Positions 30,065-40,066 of a stretch of DNA of 64,000 nucleotides are shown piece after piece. The position numbers were made by a program, and so were the translations under genes. The stretch is from NCBI RefSeq assembly GCF_010111755.1, contig NC_088955.1:558001-622000 (forward strand), read 5' to 3'. Source of the DNA: Nakaseomyces glabratus. Lineage: Eukaryota > Ascomycota > Saccharomycetes > Saccharomycetales > Saccharomycetaceae. Positions within the stretch are counted from its first letter, which is position 1. Each line of letters begins with the position of its first letter. The notes beneath the pieces were generated by a model. It searched no databases. It had not been told where the DNA came from and saw only the letters and a list, made by a program, of their open reading frames with translations.

Positions 30065-32008
30065 ATGGTTCAAAAAAACTTAACTGAGCTATTGTCTCAA
30101 TTGAATGTGCAATCTAATAACTCTGAACATGTTGATGCTGCAAAGACCTGCAAAGAACTAATTGACAATGGCTGTAGTAAAGAAGGTGAAGTTTTCAGAC
30201 AATGGTTGGTTGCTTTGATAAAACAGGATAAATATCAAGCTGCATTTGATTTGATTAAGCATTACAAGGACTTGGATAACAGACACGGATCTGAATTTGT
30301 TTTAGAAAAATTATACGTATATTACAAATTGAACAGTGTCCATGAATTTGAGCAAGTTTACAAAACGTATTCCGAACATGTCACTAACAAGAACCAAATG
30401 GAAAGAGGAATTCTTCATATAAGGGCCCAATTCTGCTATAAGAATGGTATTAACAAGGAAGCCCACGAAATTTACGAACATTTGTCAGAATCAAACAAGG
30501 ATGAGGCTGACGATAATTCCGAATTAATATGTAACATACTTGTCCCATTAACAGCTGACCCTAAATTGTCTGAAACCTGGGCCAATCTAAAACATGAAAT
30601 AACTGATATGCTATCTAGTGAAAAGTCATACGATGTCTTATTCAATTATTCCATTATTTTGGTTGCCTTGAAGGAATATGAGTTAGCCTTCAAGGTATTA
30701 GATAAGGCTCACGAACTAGCTGTTCCAGAAGGTTACCAAAACGATCTGGATACGATCGAACTACAGAAGTCATACCTGCTTCAAATCACAGGGCAAACTG
30801 TCCAGAGTAAAGAAATCCTGAAGCCTCTACTGGATAGATTGGTACCTGGATCACCACTCCAATTGATAGCCAATTCGAACTATCATGCATTTGTGGACTA
30901 TTCCAAATTTACAACTAATTTTGACTTATTATTAAGGCAGATAAATCAAGAAAGATTCTATTCTTACCATTTGCAAAAATATACCCACGAGCAATGGAAA
31001 CTAATAAACAACAACTTGCTATTTTTGAATTTGTTTAACAACAACCAAATTAATAGAAAGGAAACTATTCTTGCCAAGACTTTGCATAATTATAAGAATC
31101 TCATCGACAACGTTGCTATTGAACCATATAAGACTCAAGCTAAGAAACTATATCACTTTACCATGCAATCAATAGATAGTGGTATCAATGGCAGTGCAAT
31201 TGGCAATTTACTGTTAACAGTTCAACTTTTGGTTGTTGAAAAACAATATGACAACGCTATTAGGATCTGTGAGAACTTTTTGAGCAAAAGCGGCTATGCG
31301 GAGAAGTCCCCTAAGCTATTTGATCAAAACCATTTAGTTGTGTGCACTATACTTTTCCAACTTTACAGAATGTCTTCGAGAATAGGTAATATTAACAGAC
31401 TGGTAGCCATATTGGAAATGCTACCCGAAGAATATATTAATGATAACTCCTCCTTCTGGATATACGTCGCATACGAAGCTTTAGCTAACGGTAATATTGA
31501 AAAATCAAGAGAAATTCTACAGAGGTTATCAACAGACCAAACAAATATAACCCCCGAGCAAAATGAATTAATAAATGCTGTTTTGAGTTCCAGCGAATCT
31601 GCATTTGATGAAGCTGTTAGACTTGTTGAAGATATTGATGTGGAGCAAATCAGATCTGCAGGTATCCGTCCAATCGCACCAAAATCAGCCGAAAAAAGTG
31701 CTACTAGTATACTAAGAGCTCAAAAGAAAAAGCTTGATATCAAAAAGAAGAAGAAGAGGACGGCTAGAGCAAACAAATTCCTTGCTAAGCGTGAAGTTGT
31801 TAAGAAGAACCCTGATCCAGAAAGATGGTTACCTCTAAAGGATAGGTCTAGCTACAGAGTCAACAAGAAACAAGCAGGTAAAACAACACAAGGTGGTGCT
31901 TCAAGCAAAAAGATTGAACAAGCTCTAGATATAACAAAGAAGAATACTGCCTCCAAAAGTGGAAAAGGCAAAGCTAAACCAAAGAAGAAGGGTAAAGGCC
32001 GTAAATAA
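30065..32008 (+). CDS. SRP72: Signal recognition particle subunit Srp72
   Basis: 647-residue core protein of the signal recognition particle, which targets nascent secretory proteins to the ER. Start at the ATG at 30065 (MVQKNLTELLSQLNVQ, matching the S. cerevisiae N-terminus); the in-frame codon at 30038 is TTG. Residues 1-520 are helical TPR-type repeats that bind Srp68. The C-terminal 110 residues are strongly basic (KKKLDIKKKKKR, ending GKGKAKPKKKGKGRK) and hold the conserved PDPERWLPLKDRSSYR segment that contacts SRP RNA. NIP7, its neighbour in S. cerevisiae, is absent here. Confidence 0.96.
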   Translation: MVQKNLTELLSQLNVQSNNSEHVDAAKTCKELIDNGCSKEGEVFRQWLVALIKQDKYQAAFDLIKHYKDLDNRHGSEFVLEKLYVYYKLNSVHEFEQVYKTYSEHVTNKNQMERGILHIRAQFCYKNGINKEAHEIYEHLSESNKDEADDNSELICNILVPLTADPKLSETWANLKHEITDMLSSEKSYDVLFNYSIILVALKEYELAFKVLDKAHELAVPEGYQNDLDTIELQKSYLLQITGQTVQSKEILKPLLDRLVPGSPLQLIANSNYHAFVDYSKFTTNFDLLLRQINQERFYSYHLQKYTHEQWKLINNNLLFLNLFNNNQINRKETILAKTLHNYKNLIDNVAIEPYKTQAKKLYHFTMQSIDSGINGSAIGNLLLTVQLLVVEKQYDNAIRICENFLSKSGYAEKSPKLFDQNHLVVCTILFQLYRMSSRIGNINRLVAILEMLPEEYINDNSSFWIYVAYEALANGNIEKSREILQRLSTDQTNITPEQNELINAVLSSSESAFDEAVRLVEDIDVEQIRSAGIRPIAPKSAEKSATSILRAQKKKLDIKKKKKRTARANKFLAKREVVKKNPDPERWLPLKDRSSYRVNKKQAGKTTQGGASSKKIEQALDITKKNTASKSGKGKAKPKKKGKGRK

Positions 32009-32373
32009 TCAATAATACTTAGTTAGCGAATAATTCAAGTAAAAAACTGTTGATATAGAATAATTGACTATATATCTCTTCTGTACCAATATAATGACCG
32101 GCATATAATATTAGTAGCTGCATTATTTTCATATTTCTTGTATGCTTTTTCACTTTAGCAATTGCCCTTCTCTCGTGCGAGCTTTTCTTACAAATGAAAA
32201 TTTGACAAATTTCTTTAGTGATGCTCATCGCTAGATGAACTAATTGCTCGATCTCACTAGTAAGTTAAATTTTAGCTGAGGTATATTTTAGAACAAACAA
32301 CACATCACTCTAAATTTGCTATCGGTAAAGACTGATTCAATTTTAAGACAGGACATACAGATATAGCTACGCA
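32009..32373 (+). promoter_or_regulatory. PUS1 promoter with PAC box
   Basis: CTCATCGC at 32224-32231, about 145 bp before the PUS1 start, is a perfect PAC core. S. cerevisiae NIP7 would lie in this gap, but no trace of it is visible. Confidence 0.55.
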
Positions 32374-34023
32374 ATGGAAGAGGTAGCTCCCGAACAAGTA
32401 CAGGAAGTACAAGGCAATACTGAAGCCCACATCGATTCCACTACTGCTAGTACTGCCCCAACAGAAGCTTTACCTTCTGATAAGCAATCTAGGAAAGCTA
32501 ATGAGATAGATTCAATGGCAGATGGCGCACCTGCTGAGAAAAAGCAAAAGACTGATCAGCGTCAAATTATTCGAGAACCAAAATTAGATGACAATGGAAA
32601 CCCAATTCCCAGAGAACCACGTCTACCAAAAAGAAAAGTTGCTGTCATGATTGGCTATTGTGGAACTGGTTACCATGGTATGCAATACAATCCACCAAAT
32701 CCTACTATTGAGGCTGCACTATTTAAAGCATTTGTTGATGCCGGTGCTATATCCAAAGCTAATAGCAACGATTTGAAGAAGAATAATTTTATGAGAGCAG
32801 CAAGAACTGACAAAGGTGTTCATGCAGGTGGTAATTTGATATCATTGAAAATGATTATTGAAGATCCAGAAATAATGGATAAAATTAATGCCAATCTACC
32901 AGAAGGTATTAGAATATGGGATATTGAACGTGTCAATAAGGCATTTGATTGTAGAAAGATGTGTAGCTCAAGATGGTATGAATATTTATTGCCTACTTAC
33001 TCCTTAATTGGTCCAAAGCCAGGTACCATTCTAAATAATGATATCGAAAGCAGTAAGACTGAACTTCCAGGCGTTCTGGATGAAGATTTGGAATCAAAAG
33101 AATTTTGGGAGAACTTTGAAGCTGCTGCTAAGAAGGAATTTACTCCAGAGGAAATTGCTGCCATCAAAGATTACTCCCCTCCACCAAGAGAAGAATTTGA
33201 CGACCAAGAAGAACTGTACCAGAAAGTCAAACAATGGAAGCTGTTAGAAAACACTCACCGTAGGCAATACAGGATATCCGAAATGAAATTAAATAAATTT
33301 CGTGCAGCCATGAATCAATATTTGGGAGCCCATAATTTTCACAACTTTACATTGGGTAAAGAATTTAAAGATCCAAGTGCCATAAGATTTATGAAGGAAA
33401 TCAAAGTATCTGACCCATTTGTTATTGGTGATGCTAAAGCTGAATGGGTTTCCATTAAAATTCATGGTCAATCTTTCATGCTGCACCAAATTCGTAAGAT
33501 GATTTCTATGGCAACTTTGATTGCGCGTTGTGGTACACCAGTTGAAAGAATCTCTCAAGCATTTGGTCCTCAAAAGATAAACATTCCGAAGGCACCTGCT
33601 TTAGGCCTTCTTTTAGAAGCACCTGTTTTTGAAAGTTATAACAAGAGATTAGAAAAGTTTGGATATAAACCAATCGATTTCTCCAAATATCAAGAAAAAG
33701 TAGACGCATTCAAGATGAAGCATATCTATGACAAGATCTATGCCGAAGAAGTTAGTGATAATGTTTTCAATGCATTTTTTAGTTATATTGATAGTTTTAA
33801 CAAAGTAACAGGTGCACAGACTGAGGAATCTGCCGAATCCAACAAACCCGCAACAAAGAGTATTTTCGAATTTCTATCAGCTCATGGCATTCCCGGTATC
33901 GACTATGGTAAAAACGAAAAGGAAGATTCAAACAAAGAGTCTAGTAATGACCAGGTGAACAAGGAATCTGCTCCTGCTACAAGTAAACCCGCAGAAGCTG
34001 TAGAACAAACCGAAAAGAACTAG
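32374..34023 (+). CDS. PUS1: tRNA/snRNA pseudouridine synthase Pus1
   Basis: 549-residue TruA-family synthase that converts several tRNA uridines (for example 27, 34 and 36) and U2 snRNA U44 to pseudouridine in the nucleus. A disordered, acidic/basic N-terminus of about 85 residues includes EKKQKT, a possible nuclear signal. The catalytic Asp146 sits in RAARTDKGVHAGG. Downstream TruA-fold motifs are SSRWYEYLLPTY and QSFMLHQIRKMI. The C-terminal 60 residues are Glu/Ser/Lys-rich. ATG at 32374. It lies beside LEA1, a U2 snRNP protein, as in S. cerevisiae. Confidence 0.96.
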   Translation: MEEVAPEQVQEVQGNTEAHIDSTTASTAPTEALPSDKQSRKANEIDSMADGAPAEKKQKTDQRQIIREPKLDDNGNPIPREPRLPKRKVAVMIGYCGTGYHGMQYNPPNPTIEAALFKAFVDAGAISKANSNDLKKNNFMRAARTDKGVHAGGNLISLKMIIEDPEIMDKINANLPEGIRIWDIERVNKAFDCRKMCSSRWYEYLLPTYSLIGPKPGTILNNDIESSKTELPGVLDEDLESKEFWENFEAAAKKEFTPEEIAAIKDYSPPPREEFDDQEELYQKVKQWKLLENTHRRQYRISEMKLNKFRAAMNQYLGAHNFHNFTLGKEFKDPSAIRFMKEIKVSDPFVIGDAKAEWVSIKIHGQSFMLHQIRKMISMATLIARCGTPVERISQAFGPQKINIPKAPALGLLLEAPVFESYNKRLEKFGYKPIDFSKYQEKVDAFKMKHIYDKIYAEEVSDNVFNAFFSYIDSFNKVTGAQTEESAESNKPATKSIFEFLSAHGIPGIDYGKNEKEDSNKESSNDQVNKESAPATSKPAEAVEQTEKN

Positions 34024-34239
34024 ATTTCTCACTAATTTGTATTTTAATTAATTTCATCTTTAATAAATGAAGAATTTACACCTAATGCTATGTAAAGGAT
34101 ATTAATGAATTGCATCTTTATTAATGATAGAAGCTTAGGTACAACTACAATGGTTGCTTGGATTCGTTATATACTTCATTAGTAAGACAGGTCACAATAA
34201 AATAGGCTCATGAAAAAATTTTATTGTATCATAATCTAA

Positions 34240-35040
34240 TCATACCCCTCCTGTAAGTAAGCGCTCTAGTCTTTCTAATTCTTCCATAGATGAGGCATTA
34301 GCTAACTGTTCTCTAATTTTTTTCTTCTTCTCTTCGGTCAACTTACCAACCACTGTATTCATAACTTCTATAGTTTTGTCTCTAGGTTTTGTTACTTTTG
34401 CGGCTTCCGTTAAACTTTTTGTATTTCTACCAAACGTATTCTTACCATCGACTTCTGCAGCAAGGGCTTTCTTCTTCCTCTGGTGAATCTGTCTATTATC
34501 TTCTTTAATTTTTTTCATAACTGCAACATGGTCCTTTACCGCTTGAGCTTTCTCAGCCTGAGAAACCAATTTAAAATCAAGTACCTCAAGAGACGGCACT
34601 AAAGCTAATATCCGTTGTCTATATTCTGATAAATGGCATATGGGATTTCCTATGAGGACGAGGTCTCGTACAGTACTGGGACAGTGAGATAGTGGAATCA
34701 GCGTTTCAAAGTTCTCTATACCATTGAACGCTAGAGATAAACTTTTAAGCTTTGACGGCAGTAATGCGGCATCCAGTACCATCAGTCTGTTCTTACTCAG
34801 CAGTAATGTCTCTATATCGTCTCTGTGATGTAAGTCTGGAAAGAAAACCAGGTCATTATTTGTTAGATCTAGTATGTGAGTGGGCTTAGCCAAGTGGTTA
34901 AGGCTTGCTGGCATGGCAATATCGTCGCCTTCGAGGCCCAGATTTCTCAGTATAACACATTTCTGCGTATTGTATTTACCGTTATCATGATCAACATAGT
35001 AACTGGGAGCGTCTTCCACTGCACCTGGCGTGAATTTCAT
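34240..35040 (-). CDS. LEA1: U2 snRNP protein Lea1 (U2 A')
   Basis: 266-residue leucine-rich-repeat protein that binds U2 snRNA stem-loop IV with Msl1 and is needed for normal splicing. Start at the ATG at 35040 (MKFTPGAVEDAPSYYVDH), matching the S. cerevisiae N-terminus; the longer frame begins with GTG. Five LRR-like units span about 20-150 (THILDLTNNDLVFFPDL, LSLAFNGIENF, LVLIGNPICHL). The cap segment VPSLEVLDFKLVS follows, then a basic helical region (about 165-200) that makes it roughly 28 residues longer than S. cerevisiae Lea1 (238). The C-terminus EELERLERLLTGGV is conserved. Confidence 0.94.
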   Translation of the reverse strand: MKFTPGAVEDAPSYYVDHDNGKYNTQKCVILRNLGLEGDDIAMPASLNHLAKPTHILDLTNNDLVFFPDLHHRDDIETLLLSKNRLMVLDAALLPSKLKSLSLAFNGIENFETLIPLSHCPSTVRDLVLIGNPICHLSEYRQRILALVPSLEVLDFKLVSQAEKAQAVKDHVAVMKKIKEDNRQIHQRKKKALAAEVDGKNTFGRNTKSLTEAAKVTKPRDKTIEVMNTVVGKLTEEKKKKIREQLANASSMEELERLERLLTGGV

Positions 35041-36208
35041 AGTCCTTTGGTTGTCTGTATTGCCACACCTAGTAAACTGCAAACCGAGACACACTAGCAG
35101 ATAACAAGTATTTATCTACTTCTGTTTACTAAACAAGAATGTGATTAAAGGGTTACCAATAACTACAATTATTGCAAGCTTTCCCGATGTTGCAATTTTG
35201 AAATGAAAACAAACTTTAACTCATCTCATCTCATTTGAGCCCGTGAAAAATTTCGATCATTCTAATGGTGAAAAGAATCCATACCCTACATGGAGCTATA
35301 CACAGAACTGCAACCAGATTATAACACATTAGGCATTATGAGATAAGTCTTGCAATATTTCCACATGCGCAATCAAAGCTTATTGTCGCTTTGTGACTGT
35401 ATTTACCCTAAATCAGTACTGTATATACATGTGACAGAGTGCCCGCAAACATACGGGACTATTCACCCCTACCTTATACAGAGAAGTAGATACAAACAAC
35501 CCTTCCCCTTGGAGCGCCACCCACAAAAAAAAATATCCAAATAGCCGCCATGTTAGAATTAAAGGATTTGGAGCCCAAAAGCCTTTAAATTAAAAAAAGA
35601 CAAGCTGTTTATTCGCATTACGGCCATTTGTGCGTGTTTCCCGCCGGGCAAAAAGGGTCTCTTGGGAACACCCTGCGCGATTACTCTGTCCTCCCGCGAG
35701 AGAAAAAAGCTGTTGTGGAACCTCACTGTGCTGCCAGAAAACACTGCGGACAACACCTTGTGCTCAACACTGAGAAGACACCATCCTACAGTCTCTGGAA
35801 GTGCAAAGCGAACTCGCTCGAGTGCTGGTGGCAGCGAGAAGGTGGGACAGTTTCTGAGTGATCTGCTTTCAGTCAATTGACTAGTTCAAATGAAAAACTC
35901 AGGTTTTCTGAGCTAGAGAGATGATTTCGATATGCAACTAACAGGAACCGATGAGCATTCATGTAGAATTGCCAGTTGCGAAGAAAGCTCGGAAGACCCT
36001 TTCAAAGGTGGTTCAACATTATGTGACAATGAACTGGGCAGCAGGTACACGAGCTTGACTTTGATCCCAATAATGGGAAGCATATAAATAGAGTAAACGA
36101 CATGGCCATCCACTTAGTCTGTAAAATAAGGACCACAAATATAGGCTAGGCAATTGGACTAAGCACAGAAGAAAATAGCGCCACCATCAGTAGTTCCGAG
36201 TCCTCACA
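35041..36208. promoter_or_regulatory. Divergent LEA1/THI6 intergenic region
   Basis: Near LEA1, repeated CTCATCTCATCTCATT (35219-35235) resembles a degenerate PAC cluster and is followed by a perfect RRPE TGAAAAATTT at 35244-35253. The segment 35628-35876 is distinctly G+C-rich, with no gene I can recognise. TATAAATA at 36083-36090 is the THI6 TATA box, 119 bp before its start. Confidence 0.5.
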
Positions 36209-37831
36209 ATGAAGTTTTCTAAAGAGCAATTTGACTACAGTCTTTACTTGGTAACTGACTCTGGGATGATCCCAGAAGGTAAAACGCTTTACGGTCAAGT
36301 TGAAGCCGGCTTACAAAATGGTGTAACTTTGGTGCAAATCAGAGAGAAGGACGCCGATACCAAGTTCTTCATTGAAGAAGCATTACAGATCAAAGAATTG
36401 TGCCATGCTCACAATGTACCATTGATCATCAACGATAGGATTGACGTGGCAATGGCAATTGGTGCTGATGGTATACATGTTGGCCAAGATGATATGCCTA
36501 TCCCTATGATTAGAAAGTTGGTTGGACCAGATATGGTTATTGGATGGAGTGTCGGTTTCCCAGAAGAAGTCGACGAACTAAGCAAAATGGGTCCAGATAT
36601 GGTTGATTACATCGGCGTTGGTACATTATTCCCAACTCTTACGAAAAAGAATCCTAAAAAAGCTCCTATGGGTACCGCGGGCGCTATAAGAGTCCTAGAT
36701 GCACTTGAACGTAATAATGCACATTGGTGCCGTACTGTTGGTATCGGTGGTTTACATCCCGACAATATCGAAAGAGTTCTATACCAGTGTGTTAGTTCTA
36801 ATGGTAAGAGATCACTAGATGGTATATGTGTAGTCAGTGATATCATTGCTTCTTTGGACGCTGCAAAATCGACTAAAATTCTCAGAGGGTTGATTGATAA
36901 AACCGATTATAAGTTTGTTAATATTGGACTATCTACAAAAAATTCACTAACGACAACTGATGAAATTCAATCAATTATCTCCAATACATTGAAGGCTCGT
37001 CCCCTAGTTCAACATATTACTAATAAAGTCCACCAAAACTTTGGAGCTAATGTTACATTAGCTTTAGGCTCTTCCCCAATTATGTCGGAAATACAAAGTG
37101 AAGTGAATGATCTAGCTGCAATTCCACATGCCACACTGCTGTTAAATACAGGTTCTGTAGCACCACCTGAAATGTTGAAAGCTGCCATTAGAGCTTACAA
37201 TGATGTCAAGAGACCAATTGTATTCGACCCGGTAGGATACAGTGCAACAGAAACAAGACTTCTACTAAATAACAAACTATTAACGTTCGGTCAATTTAGC
37301 TGCATTAAAGGCAATTCTAGTGAGATCTTAGGTTTAGCTGAACTCAACAAGGAGAGAATGAAAGGTGTGGATGCATCTTCTGGGATAAGCAATGAACTAT
37401 TGATACAAGCTACGAAGATTGTAGCATTCAAGTACAAGACTGTTGCTGTCTGTACAGGTGAGTTTGACTTCATTGCTGATGGTACTATTGAAGGTAAGTA
37501 CAGTTTGTCTAAGGGTACCAATGGAACTTCCGTTGAGGATATTCCTTGTGTCGCCGTAGAAGCTGGCCCTATTGAGATTATGGGTGACATCACTGCTAGC
37601 GGTTGCTCCTTGGGTTCTACAATTGCCTGCATGATTGGCGGTCAACCATCGGAGGGGAATTTATTCCATGCAGTTGTAGCTGGTGTGATGCTATATAAAG
37701 CAGCAGGTAAAATCGCATCTGAAAAGTGTAACGGCAGTGGCAGCTTCCAAGTCGAACTCATTGACGCATTATACAGACTTACACGTGAGAATACCCCAGT
37801 CACCTGGGCTCCAAAGTTGACCCACACCTAA
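36209..37831 (+). CDS. THI6: Bifunctional thiamine phosphate synthase / hydroxyethylthiazole kinase
   Basis: 540-residue fusion enzyme of thiamine biosynthesis. The N-terminal half (1 to about 235) is thiamine phosphate pyrophosphorylase, joining the pyrimidine and thiazole phosphates: YLVTDSGM, QIREKDADTKFF, INDRIDVAMAIGADGIHVGQDD, and GVGTLFPT. The C-terminal half (about 250-540) is hydroxyethylthiazole kinase: PLVQHITNKVHQNFGANVTLALG, FDPVGYSATETR, and the anion-hole loop GDITASGCSLGS with the catalytic Cys. Length equals S. cerevisiae Thi6 and both active sites look intact. ATG at 36209, TATA box upstream. Expression is presumably repressed by thiamine, but I see no decisive site. Confidence 0.97.
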   Translation: MKFSKEQFDYSLYLVTDSGMIPEGKTLYGQVEAGLQNGVTLVQIREKDADTKFFIEEALQIKELCHAHNVPLIINDRIDVAMAIGADGIHVGQDDMPIPMIRKLVGPDMVIGWSVGFPEEVDELSKMGPDMVDYIGVGTLFPTLTKKNPKKAPMGTAGAIRVLDALERNNAHWCRTVGIGGLHPDNIERVLYQCVSSNGKRSLDGICVVSDIIASLDAAKSTKILRGLIDKTDYKFVNIGLSTKNSLTTTDEIQSIISNTLKARPLVQHITNKVHQNFGANVTLALGSSPIMSEIQSEVNDLAAIPHATLLLNTGSVAPPEMLKAAIRAYNDVKRPIVFDPVGYSATETRLLLNNKLLTFGQFSCIKGNSSEILGLAELNKERMKGVDASSGISNELLIQATKIVAFKYKTVAVCTGEFDFIADGTIEGKYSLSKGTNGTSVEDIPCVAVEAGPIEIMGDITASGCSLGSTIACMIGGQPSEGNLFHAVVAGVMLYKAAGKIASEKCNGSGSFQVELIDALYRLTRENTPVTWAPKLTHT

Positions 37832-38146
37832 TATGCTTAAACCATGATGTACATACGAAATGCTGAAATATTTTGGTGACACGTGAACTTTAATTAGGCT
37901 GTTTTTTGTTGGAATATAGTATTTGTTAAATTGTTAGTAGTTTAGTAAATATATACAGAACCGATAAATATTACTTACATGTTGTCGGCTTGTCTTGCCA
38001 TAAAGATCAATGAATAATAATAAGGATAACAACAGCAAAAAGGCAGATCACGTTATGAAGCACCACTGTATTTATACACAAGTAGCATTAAACCTTCCCT
38101 AGAATTGTTAAAAACGAATAGACTTCAAAGTCTATTGTTATAAAAT
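37832..38146. other. THI6-CBP3 convergent spacer
   Basis: 3' ends of two converging genes. It contains one E-box CACGTG (37880-37885), which is probably chance at this place. Confidence 0.45.
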
Positions 38147-39100
38147 TCAATTTGTGTATGATAGATTGCTCTTATCGCTTGGCAATTGATGAGGGTCTTT
38201 ATCCATCTTTTCATATTTCTCAATAACCTTTTCCTTCCTCAGCTGTTCTTGTTCTGGCGTTAATTTTTCAACAATTTCATTTGGTGAGACAAATTTGAAC
38301 TGACCCATGGCGAACTCACGATCAGATAGTTGACTTAAGACGTATAATTGACCTCTAACATACTTTACTAACTTCTCCAAATGTGTAATATCGACATTTG
38401 GCTTACCAGCATAAAGGTTTCTCCAAATAGCCTTCGCTAGAGTTGCATCATCTGTAAAGAATCCCTCATCATAAGCAAAAACAGCACCACGCAACTGTGC
38501 GTTGAAGTCTTTCATGTATTGGTCAGCTATTCTACCGGAGTTGACGTTCATTTCCTCGAACAATCTAACCTCAATGTCGCTGAAAGTTCTGTCCACAAGC
38601 TTTTGTTGATAGTTTCTGCCGTATTGGAAAGGCATCGCACGCATCCTCACAAATAGTATCCATTCATGCAAAACGGTAATTTGGAACCACTGGGAGAAAG
38701 TACGAGGTAGACCCAACTCTTCGTAGAAGAACTTGGCTGTCTCCGACAGCTCTTCATCCTCGTATTGCAAACCTTGCTGTTTACACAAGTTGTAGTAGTA
38801 CGACCCTGCAACTGGGCCAGCTCTTACTTTATCCATATCTAGTTTGAATGTGCGCACCACAAACTCACCCAGTGCCTCCTTCCATTTGGGCAACTGGTAG
38901 CTCTTGTCCTCGTATTTAGAATGCGCTAGCTTGTGCGCTCTGATATTCTTATGCTTGATACCAGTGGACTTGCCTGACTCCTCCACACTTTGCTGAACCA
39001 GTCTAGTGGTATGCAAGAGACTCCTCGAATGAATGTGCATCATTGAGTTTCCGTTCGCCTGTAGCAGCGCGCGCCTCCAACCGGCTCTATACAAAGACAT
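38147..39100 (-). CDS. CBP3: Cytochrome b translation/assembly factor Cbp3
   Basis: 317-residue mitochondrial chaperone orthologous to Cbp3 (about 335 residues). With Cbp6 it binds the mitoribosome exit and newly made cytochrome b for bc1 complex assembly. The first 40 residues are rich in Arg, Ser and Leu with almost no acid (MSLYRAGWRRALLQ), a typical matrix presequence. The ubiquinol-cytochrome c chaperone domain covers about 100-285, including FSQWFQITVLHEWILFVRMRA and the GAVFAYDEGF segment. ATG at 39100. It is divergent from BMS1 over 966 bp; the S. cerevisiae gene YPL216W, which lies between them there, is absent. Confidence 0.95.
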   Translation of the reverse strand: MSLYRAGWRRALLQANGNSMMHIHSRSLLHTTRLVQQSVEESGKSTGIKHKNIRAHKLAHSKYEDKSYQLPKWKEALGEFVVRTFKLDMDKVRAGPVAGSYYYNLCKQQGLQYEDEELSETAKFFYEELGLPRTFSQWFQITVLHEWILFVRMRAMPFQYGRNYQQKLVDRTFSDIEVRLFEEMNVNSGRIADQYMKDFNAQLRGAVFAYDEGFFTDDATLAKAIWRNLYAGKPNVDITHLEKLVKYVRGQLYVLSQLSDREFAMGQFKFVSPNEIVEKLTPEQEQLRKEKVIEKYEKMDKDPHQLPSDKSNLSYTN

Positions 39101-39780
39101 ATTTAGTTTTTGTACTTGCTGTTTTCACGCTAATATTAAACAACTATGTAGTCGATTATATATACATCTCTCCACTTATACCCATGCAAACTCTACGCTC
39201 TTGATCCAAGTCATTGGTCATGATTCTAAGAATTTAGAGGAGGCTCTCGGCAGATGAAGAGCTGGAGAAAATAATTCCTGCCCTGGGGTGATATGATTAA
39301 CTACTTAAGGCGTGCAAAGTAAACTTGTCTCTCGTAAGGTCCTCACATTACAAGCTAGTGACCTGCTAGTGAAACATGGACATTCGCAGCCCATCATGTT
39401 CAGAGCATCGTATTGCACTTGCCAGGAGCACTATGCTTTATGCCCATTGCTGCGCACTACAGCGTCGCATACGCCTGCGTGGAAACAAGTGGTAAAGCTG
39501 AAATTAATATCACTCTATACACACTTTCAATGTGATGAGACGTATATAGTGTGTAAGCATATAACACGTTATACGTACAATCACCTGATATGGCCACCTA
39601 TCAATCACCATACACGCACACATCATATGATCATTTACGTAAACCAGGATAAATACTCCAAGGTGAGAGAAAAAGAAAAAAGAAATTCTGAAAAAAATTT
39701 CGCTGTTTTTCATATCTTTGTGCGGCATTGTCTTCGTAGCTGACGGCTTTGATATTGGTGCGCTTGTTTCTTAGCATTTT
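39101..39780. other. CBP3-BMS1 intergenic region, distal part
   Basis: No gene seen; the 39312-39743 frame is not convincing. TGAAAAAAATTT at 39689-39700 is an RRPE-like element with extra A residues, upstream of the BMS1 PAC palindrome. Confidence 0.45.
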
Positions 39781-39813
39781 TGGTAGATACTTTTGTGAAA
39801 AAAAATTAATTTT

Positions 39814-39838
39814 GCGATGAGCTTCACAAGCTCATCGC
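39814..39838. promoter_or_regulatory. Palindromic double PAC box in the BMS1 promoter
   Basis: GCGATGAGCTT (39814-39824) and its exact reverse complement AAGCTCATCGC (39828-39838) are separated by three bases. Each arm is a complete PAC motif (GCGATGAG), bound in S. cerevisiae by the Myb-type repressors Dot6 and Tod6. The site lies about 230 bp before the BMS1 start and downstream of an RRPE-like element, a normal arrangement for ribosome-biogenesis genes. The head-to-head fusion is unusual. Confidence 0.8.
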
Positions 39839-40066
39839 TTGAAAATACAGCTTCTATACATAATAATGGTATCAATCATAACTACAATTGCTAGCTAGTG
39901 TTTTGATTCTGGGAGATAACACTGAAGAAAAAGAAGCCTCGTTGTTCCTACTCATCTTGATTTAGACCATAAAGTAAAAGCGCTTTCGAGTAACGTTTTT
40001 CCTTATATATCGAGAGGTAGAGTAAGTTCGACTTCCTTCAAGAGAAGGCTACATACGTGCAAGAAA

